Positions 17,157 through 25,468 of a stretch of DNA of 64,000 nucleotides are shown piece by piece. Position 1 is the stretch's first letter, and each line of letters opens with the position of its first letter. The stretch comes from Pseudomonas hygromyciniae. Its GTDB lineage: Bacteria; Pseudomonadota; Gammaproteobacteria; Pseudomonadales; Pseudomonadaceae. The stretch covers positions 2,974,501 through 3,038,500 of the forward strand of contig NZ_CP070506.1 of assembly GCF_016925675.1 (NCBI RefSeq), in the 5' to 3' direction. Position numbers and translations under genes: made by a program. The notes under the pieces are model-generated. The model saw only the letters and a list, made by a program, of their open reading frames with translations. It was not told the origin of the DNA and searched no databases.

Positions 17157-17180
17157 CCACGATAAGCTCAGTTATCGTGG
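17157..17180. promoter_or_regulatory. Second inverted repeat before the recombinase gene
   Basis: CCACGATAA at 17157-17165 and TTATCGTGG at 17172-17180 form a perfect nine-base inverted repeat with a six-base centre (GCTCAG). It lies 70 bases before the recombinase ATG. Size and symmetry resemble a tyrosine recombinase core site, two arms around a 6-8 base crossover. An operator is the alternative. No second copy was noticed in this window. Confidence 0.45.
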
Positions 17181-17249
17181 GTTAAATACTCACGATCAAT
17201 GTTCGCGCCTATAATCTGCGGTACACACGGCCTAAACAGGCGTTTCTGG

Positions 17250-18260
17250 ATGAAGACCAGCAATCACGACGAAAACCTCCCTTCGCTACCACTCGACGAA
17301 CCAGCGGGGCCGGCGCGTACCTCCGGTACGCTTGCCACGCCCGAGCAGTTGGCCCAGCAACACCAGCGTTTTCTTGCGGCGGCCACCTCCGACAACACCC
17401 GACGCACCTACCGCTCGGCGATCCGCCACTTTCAGGCCTGGGGCGGCGTCCTGCCGTGCGATGAAGCGGCGCTGATTCGCTACCTGCTGGCCTTCGCGGT
17501 AGTGTTGAACCCGCGGACCCTGGCGCTGCGCCTCACCGCGCTGTCGCAATGGCACCGCTATCAGGGCTTTCCCGATCCGGCCGCCAGCGCCACCGTCCGC
17601 AAGACCATGCGCGGGATTGAGCGAGTCCATGGGCGGCCGCGACACAAAGCCAAGGCGCTGCTGCTGGAGGATCTCGAGCTCATCGTGACGCATCTGGACG
17701 CGCTCGAAGGGCTCGCCGCGCTGCGTGACAGCGCATTGCTACAGGTGGGGTACTTCGGTGCGTTCCGCCGCAGCGAGCTGGTCACGCTGGAGGTGCAATA
17801 CCTTCAGTGGGAGCGGGAAGGTCTGCGGATCACGCTGCCGCGCTCCAAGACCGATCAGGAGGGCGAGGGACTGGACAAGGCGATTCCGTTCGGCGACTGC
17901 GTCTGCTGCCCGGCAAAGGCGCTACGGTGTTGGTTGGATGCCGCTCAGATTGAGCAGGGGCCACTGTTCCGGCGCATCAGTCGCTGGGGCGTGATCGGCG
18001 AGGTGGCGCTGCACGAGGGTAGCGTTAATACCATCCTGTCGGCCCGTGCCGAAGCAGCGGGGCTGTCGTATGTGCCCAAGATGAGCAGCCACAGTCTGCG
18101 CCGTGGACTGGCCACCAGCGCCCATCGGGCTGGGGCGGACTTTCTGGAGATCAAGCGTCAGGGTGGCTGGCGGCACGACAGCACCGTCCACGGCTATATC
18201 GAAGAGGCTAGAGCCTTCGAGGAGAATGCGGCTGGCTCGTTACTGCGGCGCAAGCCATAG
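17250..18260 (+). CDS. Tyrosine recombinase/integrase
   Basis: The protein is 336 residues from the ATG at 17250; an upstream start at 17199 would add 17 residues. The N-terminal SAM-like core-binding domain reads T-R-R-T-Y-R-S-A-I-R-H-F. The catalytic domain contains the first arginine in G-A-F-R-R-S-E-L, a lysine in S-K-T-D, H-S-L-R-R-G, the G-G-W-R-H motif and the tyrosine in H-G-Y-I-E. The full catalytic set is therefore present and the enzyme is probably active. It is divergent from the kfrA-like gene, and their shared intergenic region carries two palindromes. The combination suggests a self-contained integration module next to cysD. Confidence 0.88.
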   Translation: MKTSNHDENLPSLPLDEPAGPARTSGTLATPEQLAQQHQRFLAAATSDNTRRTYRSAIRHFQAWGGVLPCDEAALIRYLLAFAVVLNPRTLALRLTALSQWHRYQGFPDPAASATVRKTMRGIERVHGRPRHKAKALLLEDLELIVTHLDALEGLAALRDSALLQVGYFGAFRRSELVTLEVQYLQWEREGLRITLPRSKTDQEGEGLDKAIPFGDCVCCPAKALRCWLDAAQIEQGPLFRRISRWGVIGEVALHEGSVNTILSARAEAAGLSYVPKMSSHSLRRGLATSAHRAGADFLEIKRQGGWRHDSTVHGYIEEARAFEENAAGSLLRRKP

Positions 18261-18427
18261 CTAGATACGGGATGACAGCCCTTTAGGCATTGGCTTAAGC
18301 CGCAAATAGAACAAACAAAAAACAACGTAATTACAGGCATTTACAGGACGAATGTCCTAAATTTCCTTTATCTCGGCACAACCCCAGTTACCTTCAACAC
18401 ATCGAATGGCACGACCATGAGTCTGAT

Positions 18428-19283
18428 ATGAACGAACCGATCTACCACCACTATGTTTCAGCTGGATATTTGAGAGGCTTTGCGAAATCAGGAAAGCATT
18501 ATGTCGTCCATTGCGTTGACCTGGATGCCAAAAAAGGATTTCCGCAAAACGTAAAAAAGGTCGCCGGAGAGGATCACTTTAACCGGCTAGACGGCCATCC
18601 AGATCCCAATATTCTTGAGACAACCTATGCAAATGAGCTTGAGGGACCTTCACTTAGTGCACTCAAGCGAGTTTTAGAATGTGGTAATTTTTCAAATGCG
18701 TTGGATCGTGAGGCTGTCCTGCTACTTTTTTCACTTTTCGCGACTAGAAACCCACGTGATAGGCAATCATTTGCGGAGAGCGTCCAACCTCTTAACCAGA
18801 TACTTATTATCTCGGCTTTGGGACAGGACGGTTTGAAATCACCAGGGGCTGCTGCTGCCTTAGAGATGAATACATCTAAACATGCATCACTGGATGCTGA
18901 ATATTATTGGAGATATTCATCAATGCCTACTCGATAGAAAATGGATTTTCCTTAAAGCTGGCGAAGATTCACCAGGGTTTGTCACCTCAGATTACCCCGT
19001 AAACCTAATACCTCACCCATCTCGAATTGACGATGGTTGGGGGCTCGGTTTTGCATTAAAAGATGTGAGCGTATTTATTCCACTGAATAAGAATTTTGCT
19101 GTAATCGGTGATTATGAGGCAACAGAAAGAATAATTTCATTAGACAGAGAAGCTGTTGCTGCACTTAATAGCAGCACTATTCGCAATGCCACTAGACAAA
19201 TTTACGCTTACAGCGATGAATTCGAATTCATAGGCCCAGGCAATAAGATGCTGAATGGCACGGAACTGCCGAAAGTTCTTTGA
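18428..19283 (+). CDS. DUF4238-like protein (frameshifted, AT-rich)
   Basis: The first segment begins M-N-E-P-I-Y-H-H-Y-V-S-A-G-Y-L-R-G-F-A, the hallmark H-Y-V-x-x-x-Y-L-R-x-F-A of DUF4238. It contains a conserved-looking L-F-A-T-R-N-P-R stretch. The second segment, in the next frame, includes R-K-W-I-F-L-K-A and F-V-T-S-D-Y-P-V-N, also typical of this family. One extra base between about 18840 and 18925 accounts for the shift, but no long homopolymer marks it, so true decay is possible. Corrected length is about 284 residues. Codon use is much more AT-rich than neighbouring genes, indicating recent transfer. Function is unknown. Confidence 0.7.
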
Positions 19284-19315
19284 GGTGCCCTCTCCCGCTG
19301 GACATATTCCTTTCA

Positions 19316-19355
19316 ATTATAACTAAACTAAATAGTCGTTTAGTTTAGTTATAAT
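19316..19355. terminator. 17-base AT-rich inverted repeat
   Basis: A perfect inverted repeat runs from 19316-19332 to 19339-19355, with a core ACTAAACTAAA on the left and TTTAGTTTAGT on the right and a six-base loop (TAGTCG). It lies between the DUF4238-like stop at 19283 and the stop of a small minus-strand frame at 19360. A shared terminator for convergent transcripts is therefore the plain reading. The stem is AT-rich and no T-run follows, so a protein-binding or recombination site is also possible. Confidence 0.5.
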
Positions 19356-19359
19356 AGGT

Positions 19360-19506
19360 TTAGGTCAACGGCTCAAGGCCCTGTGCTTTGGCTTGGGTGC
19401 ACTGCAGAAACGCGAGCCGGCAGCCATTGGCTTTATCGAGCAGATGCCTGATGCGCCCGTCGGGAGGTGGTGTCAAGCAGAAAGCACCCCAGCCCTGAGC
19501 CTGCAA
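19360..19506 (-). CDS. Possible 48-residue ORF or gene remnant
   Basis: A minus-strand frame from a TTG at 19506, preceded by GGGAGAA, encodes 48 residues. The sequence includes G-W-G-A-F-C-L-T-P-P-P-D-G-R and ends with A-Q-G-L-E-P-L-T. Composition is protein-like and unlike its surroundings in the other frames. It may be a small gene or the C-terminal remnant of a gene lost when the fimbrial cluster arrived. No family is recognised. Confidence 0.25.
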   Translation of the reverse strand: MQAQGWGAFCLTPPPDGRIRHLLDKANGCRLAFLQCTQAKAQGLEPLT

Positions 19507-19516
19507 TTCTCCCTTT

Positions 19517-19530
19517 TAAGAATCGCCTGA
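19517..19530 (+). promoter_or_regulatory. Rcs-box-like site 1, upstream of chaperone gene
   Basis: TAAGAATCGCCTGA at 19517-19530 resembles the enterobacterial RcsB box (TAAGAAT followed by a degenerate inverted half). It lies 64 bases before the chaperone ATG. Two closely similar 14-mers precede the first sensor kinase gene and the pilin gene in the same cluster. Confidence 0.6.
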
Positions 19531-19594
19531 GAGAATCCCCGGCATCCACCTCCTAACATGCCCCCCGAAGCCACTCCGAAAGCTACGGGCCCTC

Positions 19595-20321
19595 ATGTCA
19601 CCTCTCAACCATTTGCCATTGTGCCGCTCCCTGCTCTGGATCAGCGCGCTGTTTACCGCGCTGCTGGCCTTGGCGCCGTGTGCGCAGGCGGCGGTCAAGA
19701 TTGAAGGCACGCGCCTGATTTACTTCGGCCAATATAAAGAAGCCAGCATCAATATCGTCAATCAGTCCCCCCAGTGAATTGGTGGTGCAAAGCTGGGTCA
19801 CTCGCGAGAACGATGACGGGACCCTGCCGGTGCCCTTCGCCGTGGTTCAGCCGCTGGTTCGCCTGGATGCTCAACAGCACCACCTGCTGCGCATTCTGTA
19901 CGCCGGCGAAGGCTTGCCCGGCGACGTGGAATCGATGTTCCTGCTCAACGTCATGGAAATCCCGCTGAAACCGGAAGCCGCCGACAGCGTGCAATTTGCC
20001 GTGCGCCAGCGCCTCAAGCTGTTCTATCGCCCGCCTGGGCTTGTGGGAAGCTCGTCCGAGGCCGTGCAGCAATTGGTGTGGAGCCGCGCCGATGAGCAAT
20101 CGGTAACCGTCACCAATCCAACCGCGTTTCATCTGTCCCTGGTGGATGTGCAGAGCGATTCCGGCGGCCAGGTTCAGGCGCTGGATGACTACATATTGCT
20201 CAAGCCCGGTGAACGCAAAGTCTTCACCACCAAGGCCCCCATCAGCGCCGGAAGCCAAATCAACTTTACCGAAATCACCGATATCGGCTTGCAGGCCCGC
20301 CATCGTGCGGCCCTCAAGTGA
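19595..20321 (+). CDS. Periplasmic fimbrial chaperone, first copy (frameshifted)
   Basis: This PapD-family chaperone folds pilus subunits in the periplasm and delivers them to the usher. A signal peptide ends near A-Q-A-A, and the first strand T-R-L-I-Y-F matches the family. F-L-L-N-V-M-E-I-P and F-A-V-R-Q-R-L-K-L-F-Y-R-P are the chaperone signatures. An extra C in the run at 19767-19772 breaks the frame after N-Q-S-P. Without it the protein reads S-P-S-E-L-V-V-Q-S-W-V and is 241 residues, a normal length. It is followed by an adhesin-like gene and preceded by an Rcs-box-like site. It may serve the adhesin or substitute for the IS-disrupted second chaperone, which is inference. Confidence 0.85.
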
Positions 20322-20344
20322 TAGATCGCGGGGAATACCGACCT

Positions 20345-21331
20345 ATGTCACCTCTTAAATACTTGCTCGTAGCCACCCTGCTTGCCAGCGCCGCCCTCCC
20401 CGCTACCAGCTACGCGTTGGCCTGCCGGGTGGACGGTAGCGGCTCGGTCGCCGACACCGCCCCCCTGGGTACCGCATTGGCGGTGGCGGCCGATGCGCCA
20501 GATGGCACGATTATCTGGGAGTCGGGCCCACGCTCGGTCAATGTGATTTGCAAGGACGACTTTAACCATGGGCGCGAGGAAGTGTATTTTTACCTGAACC
20601 CGGCAAGCGTCAGTATTGGCCAGGGCATTCGCGCCGGGATTCGCTATAACTCGGTGCCCATCACCCAAAGCAGTGGCAAGTACGGGACTGGGTTCTACTC
20701 CGACCGCGGTTGCACCCTGTCAAATTGCGTCGGTTGGGACAAGGCCCGGTTCACCCTCAACTTCAGCGTGTTTATCGAGAAATTTGGTACCACCCCACAA
20801 AACGGTCAGGCCAGTACCCTGTCGCAATACCGGGTGTTTCAACTGGACGGTATTACCGGTCTCAACAACCGCCCCAACAGCAACCTCAACTACATCGTCA
20901 CCGGCGTAAACGACATCCGCTTCGTGCCTTGCACCCCCGACCTGACGATAACGCCCAATGTGGTGAGCTTCCCCAAGCCCTCGCGCAAGGCGCAGATCGG
21001 CGAAGTGGCCAGCACCGCTGCCTTCAGCTTGAGCCTGCGTAAAGCCTGCGATACCCCATATACGGTGAGCGCACGCTTCGCCACCACCCCGGGCGGCGGT
21101 AACGTGATCAATGGCTTGTTGGTGCCCGCCAATAACAGCTCCGTGGGCATCGCGTTGTCCTGGGACTATACGAACCAGAACCTACCCTTCAATGAGTGGT
21201 TCCCCCTGGCCCAGATGAAGGGTGCCAACCAAACCACTCGCCAAGACTTCAGGGCTGACTTGAAGTGGCGCACCCTGCCCGTTCCCGGTGCGTTCGATGC
21301 AGCGGTCGTGGTCGATATGTTTTACAAGTAA
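20345..21331 (+). CDS. Fimbrial adhesin or tip subunit
   Basis: The protein is about 328 residues with a signal peptide (L-L-V-A-T-L-L-A-S-A-A-L-P-A-T-S-Y-A). Two-domain architecture is suggested. An N-terminal lectin-like half holds several cysteines (A-C-R-V, V-I-C-K, G-C-T-L-S-N-C). A C-terminal pilin half runs from C-T-P-D-L to the final V-V-V-D-M-F-Y-K, the usual donor-strand-accepting end. The ATG at 20345 is preferred over a GTG at 20318 because the signal peptide then starts normally. The gene follows the first chaperone by 23 bases. By position and size it corresponds to the CupD4-type tip protein, though placed upstream of the regulators instead of after the usher. Confidence 0.75.
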   Translation: MSPLKYLLVATLLASAALPATSYALACRVDGSGSVADTAPLGTALAVAADAPDGTIIWESGPRSVNVICKDDFNHGREEVYFYLNPASVSIGQGIRAGIRYNSVPITQSSGKYGTGFYSDRGCTLSNCVGWDKARFTLNFSVFIEKFGTTPQNGQASTLSQYRVFQLDGITGLNNRPNSNLNYIVTGVNDIRFVPCTPDLTITPNVVSFPKPSRKAQIGEVASTAAFSLSLRKACDTPYTVSARFATTPGGGNVINGLLVPANNSSVGIALSWDYTNQNLPFNEWFPLAQMKGANQTTRQDFRADLKWRTLPVPGAFDAAVVVDMFYK

Positions 21332-21346
21332 GAGCGCGGCGGCTTT

Positions 21347-21360
21347 TAAGGATCGTCTTA
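21347..21360 (+). promoter_or_regulatory. Rcs-box-like site 2, upstream of first sensor kinase
   Basis: TAAGGATCGTCTTA at 21347-21360 differs from the pilin-upstream site at one position only. It is 35 bases before the kinase ATG, close to where a promoter element would lie. This supports feedback control of the signalling genes by the cluster's own NarL-type regulator. Confidence 0.6.
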
Positions 21361-21395
21361 TGCCCAGGCACTGGGTGGCCGATTAAAATCCGCCG

Positions 21396-24206
21396 ATGCG
21401 ATTTAAAAGTTATCTGCTGCAGATCAATCCCGTCCTGTCCCGTCCCGAAGCAGCCAGAAGGCTGCTTCGTCTTTTTGCCGCCGTTTTACTGGTCGGCATC
21501 TTGAGCGGTGTCTACACGTTCCTGCTCTCCACCTTCAACAATGACATCTCCCAGCGGCGTGGCTATATGAGTAGCGCCATTGCCGAGGCTCATACTTTTT
21601 TCACCACCCGTGAAGCACTGCTCGAAAGCCTGAGCCTGTCGGCGGTGCGCAAATCCACCCAGGCCAAGGCCCAGGTTTATCCAGCCTCCAGCGAAGAGCA
21701 GCGTCTGCTGCTGGGCAACACACCAAGCCATCAGTGGAGCATCTGGCTGACCTCGCGCATGCGCAGTTACCTAAAGACCAAGCAGGTCAACCTGCTCTAC
21801 GTGACTGCCGGCCCCAATCCGCAACTGACCCGGCTCTACGACTCGACGCCGCAGGTACTGCCGTTTTCCAAGTGCATGCTTAACCGCCTCAGGGCGTTGA
21901 AGCAACACAACCCACTGGACCCCGGCGAACTCTGGCTCAGTGATCAGACCGAGGGGCACTCCCACCTCTACCTGTTCATTTTGCTGGATGAGCGCGACCC
22001 CGACTCCGGCTGGCTGGGCCTGGAGATGGAAAGCCAAGAGGTCTCCACGACCCTCAATGACCAGAGTGCGGGCGAATTTATGATGCTCAACTCCCAGGGC
22101 ATGCTGGTGTTTACCAATAGCCATGACCCACGGCAGGACCAGTCCTTGCTCAAGCCCAAGGGCGAGAATTTTTTCGGTTTTGTCGGCGATGGCCTGGTGC
22201 CGGATCACCTGGTGATCCGCAAGCAACTGAAATCTTCGGACTGGCAACTGATGTACACGATCAACCTGCGCGATGTGGTGCGGGGGTTATGGCGTGAGTT
22301 GCTCGGGTCGCTGGTGTTTTGCCTGTTCAGCGTAACGTTGATCTGGCTGCTGATGCGCCGGGTCAATCAACGCTTCATCATTCCGTCAATCAATAGCATC
22401 CAGGCGCTGATTGAAAGCGAAGCCTTCGGGCGCGACGTGATCCAGACTGCGCCGGTGGCCTTGTGCGTGCTGCGTCGCACCGACGGCCAAGTGGTGCTGG
22501 AAAACACCCTGGCCCAGCAGTGGCTGGGGAACGGCCTGGAGCGTGAAACACTGTGCGCCGGCTGGATCCGCCAGGCATTCGATGGTGAGCCCTCCGGAGA
22601 CTGTGACTACTTCGAGACCATCGACGGCCGCCACCTTTATCTCAGCAGCGCACCCACCCGCTATCGAGGTGAGGACGTGCTGTTTTGTGCATTCAGCGAC
22701 ATCAGTGCGCGCAAACAAGTGGAAGCGGCCCTGGAAGAAGCCCGACAGTCAGCTGACGCGGCAAATGCCGCGAAAACCCTGTTCCTGGCGACCATGAGTC
22801 ACGAAATCCGTACACCGCTGTACGGCGTGTTGGGCACCCTGGAATTGTTGGCCCGTACCAGCCTCGATGCCCAGCAAAAAGACTATCTGCATGCCATAGA
22901 GGGTTCTTCGGCCACCTTGCTGCAACTGATCTGCGATGTGCTGGATGTGTCGAAGATCGAGGCGGGGCAATTGGCGCTGGAACTGAGCGAGTTCTCGCCC
23001 CTGGACCTGGTCAATGAAATCATCCAAGGCTACGCCGCGGCAGCAATGGGCAAGGGTTTGCAGCTCTACGCCTGCTTTGACCCCAAGTTACCCGAACGGC
23101 TGATGGGCGATGTCACCCGCCTGCGGCAGATCCTCAACAACCTATTGAGCAACGCGGTGAAATTCACCGACTACGGGCGCGTGGTGCTACGGGTCAAGTT
23201 GCTCGACCGCGACGACGAGCGCTCCAGCGTGTTGTGGCAAGTGTCCGACACCGGCAAAGGCATTGCCCAGGAAGACCAGGCGATGATTTTCGAGCCGTTC
23301 TATCAAAGCGAAGGCAACACCAACGTCGTGGCCGGCACCGGGCTTGGTCTGCCGATTTGCCAGCGCCTGACGCAATTGATGAATGGGCATATCCGCATGG
23401 TCAGCGAACTGGGCCTGGGCAGCAGTTTCAGCCTGACCCTGCCCCTCGAAGTGGCGCCCTGCGCGCCCATGGGCAGCTTGCTCGCAGAGACGATTTACGT
23501 GGTTTCGCCGATTCCCGAACTCGCTCAATCCATCAGCGGTTGGTTGCGTCGCTGGGGCGCCCGGGCCCAGACCGGCCAACCCACCCACCCCGACGGTCAA
23601 CTGCTGCTAGAGCTGCATCCCGGCGCCATCGAACAGCCCCTGATGCCCGACTGGCCTGGCCCCGTAATCCTGGTCAGTGGCAACAGCAGCAATGGCCAGA
23701 ACGCCGAGACCGGCGCGTGGCATGCCAACCTCAACCAACTAAGCGCAATTCACCAGGCGGTCAGCCAGGCTCAAGGATTGTGGGTCGCCCGGGTCGACGA
23801 GCAGGTGCAAAAGCGCGAACTGCGCAAGCTCGACCTGCATGTGCTGGTGGCCGAGGACAACGTTATCAATCAACTGATTTTGCGTGACCAGCTTGAGGAG
23901 CTGGGTTGCACCGTGGAGTTGGCCTGCGATGGTCATGAAGCGCTGCAGTTGTGCAAGGCCTCCAACTTCGATGTGGTACTGACGGATGTGAATATGCCCA
24001 GAGTCAACGGCTATGAATTAGCCAGGCAGTTGCGCAGCCAAGGTTGCGCGCTGCCCATCATCGGCGCAACCGCCAACGCCATGCGCGGCGAGGCTGACTT
24101 GTGCCTGGCCGCCGGAATGAACCATTGCCTGGTCAAACCCTTTGCGTTGCGGGCCCTCTTCAACTACCTGGAGCCCTACACACGGATCCCCCATGAAGCC
24201 CTATAG
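21396..24206 (+). CDS. PvrS/RocS-like hybrid sensor histidine kinase
   Basis: This inner-membrane kinase of 936 residues has a first membrane helix near residues 25-47, a periplasmic sensor region and a second helix near 296-318. A PAS-like segment follows, then HisKA with [10 protein letters not shown] (phospho-His469). An ATPase domain includes N-N-L-L-S-N-A-V-K-F-T and G-T-G-L-G-L-P-I. A receiver with phospho-Asp864 in T-D-V-N-M-P comes last. No HPt domain follows the receiver. Gene order matches pvrS-pvrR-rcsC-rcsB beside the cupD genes of Pseudomonas aeruginosa PAPI-1. The gene overlaps the next one by 14 bases. The signal sensed is unknown. Confidence 0.88.
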   Translation: MRFKSYLLQINPVLSRPEAARRLLRLFAAVLLVGILSGVYTFLLSTFNNDISQRRGYMSSAIAEAHTFFTTREALLESLSLSAVRKSTQAKAQVYPASSEEQRLLLGNTPSHQWSIWLTSRMRSYLKTKQVNLLYVTAGPNPQLTRLYDSTPQVLPFSKCMLNRLRALKQHNPLDPGELWLSDQTEGHSHLYLFILLDERDPDSGWLGLEMESQEVSTTLNDQSAGEFMMLNSQGMLVFTNSHDPRQDQSLLKPKGENFFGFVGDGLVPDHLVIRKQLKSSDWQLMYTINLRDVVRGLWRELLGSLVFCLFSVTLIWLLMRRVNQRFIIPSINSIQALIESEAFGRDVIQTAPVALCVLRRTDGQVVLENTLAQQWLGNGLERETLCAGWIRQAFDGEPSGDCDYFETIDGRHLYLSSAPTRYRGEDVLFCAFSDISARKQVEAALEEARQSADAANAAKTLFLATMSHEIRTPLYGVLGTLELLARTSLDAQQKDYLHAIEGSSATLLQLICDVLDVSKIEAGQLALELSEFSPLDLVNEIIQGYAAAAMGKGLQLYACFDPKLPERLMGDVTRLRQILNNLLSNAVKFTDYGRVVLRVKLLDRDDERSSVLWQVSDTGKGIAQEDQAMIFEPFYQSEGNTNVVAGTGLGLPICQRLTQLMNGHIRMVSELGLGSSFSLTLPLEVAPCAPMGSLLAETIYVVSPIPELAQSISGWLRRWGARAQTGQPTHPDGQLLLELHPGAIEQPLMPDWPGPVILVSGNSSNGQNAETGAWHANLNQLSAIHQAVSQAQGLWVARVDEQVQKRELRKLDLHVLVAEDNVINQLILRDQLEELGCTVELACDGHEALQLCKASNFDVVLTDVNMPRVNGYELARQLRSQGCALPIIGATANAMRGEADLCLAAGMNHCLVKPFALRALFNYLEPYTRIPHEAL

Positions 24207-25386
24207 TATTTTGATCGTCGAGGACCATCCCCTGCAGCACCTGTACCTGCAGAACCTGCTCAATGAATTGGGCGACTTTATGCTGGAGTCTGCCCAGGAT
24301 GGGAACGAGGCACTGGAGCGATTGCGACAGCGTGATTTCGATCTGGTGCTGACCGATCTGCTGATGCCGGGCATGGATGGTGTGCAATTTATCCAGAGCC
24401 TGGCGACCCTGCGTTGCAAGCCTGCCCTGGCCATCATGAGTGCCGCCTCTCGGCGTATGTTGATGGCGGCCAGCCTGGTGGCGAAAAATCTCGATGTGAA
24501 AGTCATCGGCCTGATTTCCAAGCCGGTCGCGGCCGACGCCTTGCGCAGCCTGGTCAGCCAGCTCAACCACAAGGATCGCAGCCCGTCCCCCGCGCCAGCT
24601 ACGCCGCCGGCCATTGACCGGCACACCCTCCTCCAGGCCATGGGCAACGGGCAGATCCAGGCCTGGTTCCAACCGAAAAAATCCTTGGCCAACGGCCGGA
24701 TTGTCGCCGCTGAAGCGCTGGTGCGGTGGATGAACCCCGAGCAAGGGGTGATGTTGCCCGCCGCGTTTTTACCGGCGATCAAGACCTTCGACCTGGAAGA
24801 ACGCCTGCTATGGCTGGTGCTCAAACAGGCGATCCATGCCCAGGAACGCTGGCGCCAGCGCGGCTATGAGATTCCAGTGTCGATCAACTTGCCGACCCAC
24901 CTGCTCAACAGCCATGACTTGGCAGACCGCCTGCTGGCGTTCGTCCTGGACCACCAAGGCATCCCGGGGATGATCTGCTTCGAGCTGATGGAATGCTCGG
25001 TGCCCCAGGACATCAGCAACTTCTACGCCGGCGCCTGCCGCCTGCGCATCAAGGGTTTTGGCCTGTCCCAGGACGATTTCGGCAAGGGCTACAGCTCTTA
25101 CCTGAACCTGGTGTCGACCCCGTTTACCGAACTCAAGATCGACCAGGCGCTGGTGCAGGGCTGCCATGACAACGAAGGCATGGCTTCGGCCCTGGCCAGC
25201 ATCATCGCACTGGGCCGCAAACTGGGTCTTACTGTCGTGGCCGAAGGTGTGGAAACACCCCAGCAACTGGCACTGCTGCGCAAAATCGATTGCACCCAGG
25301 TGCAGGGTTTTCTGATTTCCCACGCGGTGTCGTCAGAACAATTTCAACAACTGTTGAACAATGATGGCCCAGCGATATCTCATTAG
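24193..25386 (+). CDS. PvrR/RocR-like response regulator with EAL phosphodiesterase
   Basis: The protein is 397 residues from the ATG at 24193, which overlaps the kinase gene. The N-terminal receiver has phospho-Asp55 in L-T-D-L-L-M-P. The EAL domain is complete: E174-A-L in A-E-A-L-V-R-W, the asparagine in S-I-N-L-P, F-E-L-M-E, D-D-F-G-K-G-Y-S-S, L-K-I-D-Q and A-E-G-V-E. It is therefore expected to hydrolyse cyclic-di-GMP to pGpG. In related clusters PvrR and RocR lower fimbrial expression or act against the NarL-type activator. Linked kinases probably phosphorylate it. Its role here is inferred from the gene order. Confidence 0.9.
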   Translation: MKPYSILIVEDHPLQHLYLQNLLNELGDFMLESAQDGNEALERLRQRDFDLVLTDLLMPGMDGVQFIQSLATLRCKPALAIMSAASRRMLMAASLVAKNLDVKVIGLISKPVAADALRSLVSQLNHKDRSPSPAPATPPAIDRHTLLQAMGNGQIQAWFQPKKSLANGRIVAAEALVRWMNPEQGVMLPAAFLPAIKTFDLEERLLWLVLKQAIHAQERWRQRGYEIPVSINLPTHLLNSHDLADRLLAFVLDHQGIPGMICFELMECSVPQDISNFYAGACRLRIKGFGLSQDDFGKGYSSYLNLVSTPFTELKIDQALVQGCHDNEGMASALASIIALGRKLGLTVVAEGVETPQQLALLRKIDCTQVQGFLISHAVSSEQFQQLLNNDGPAISH

Positions 25387-25468
25387 CCCACGCCCCGGAT
25401 TTGTCTAACCTGTATAAGGAGTAAACTCCATCCAGCGCCGATTTCTCAGCCGCCTGCGAAAACCATCA

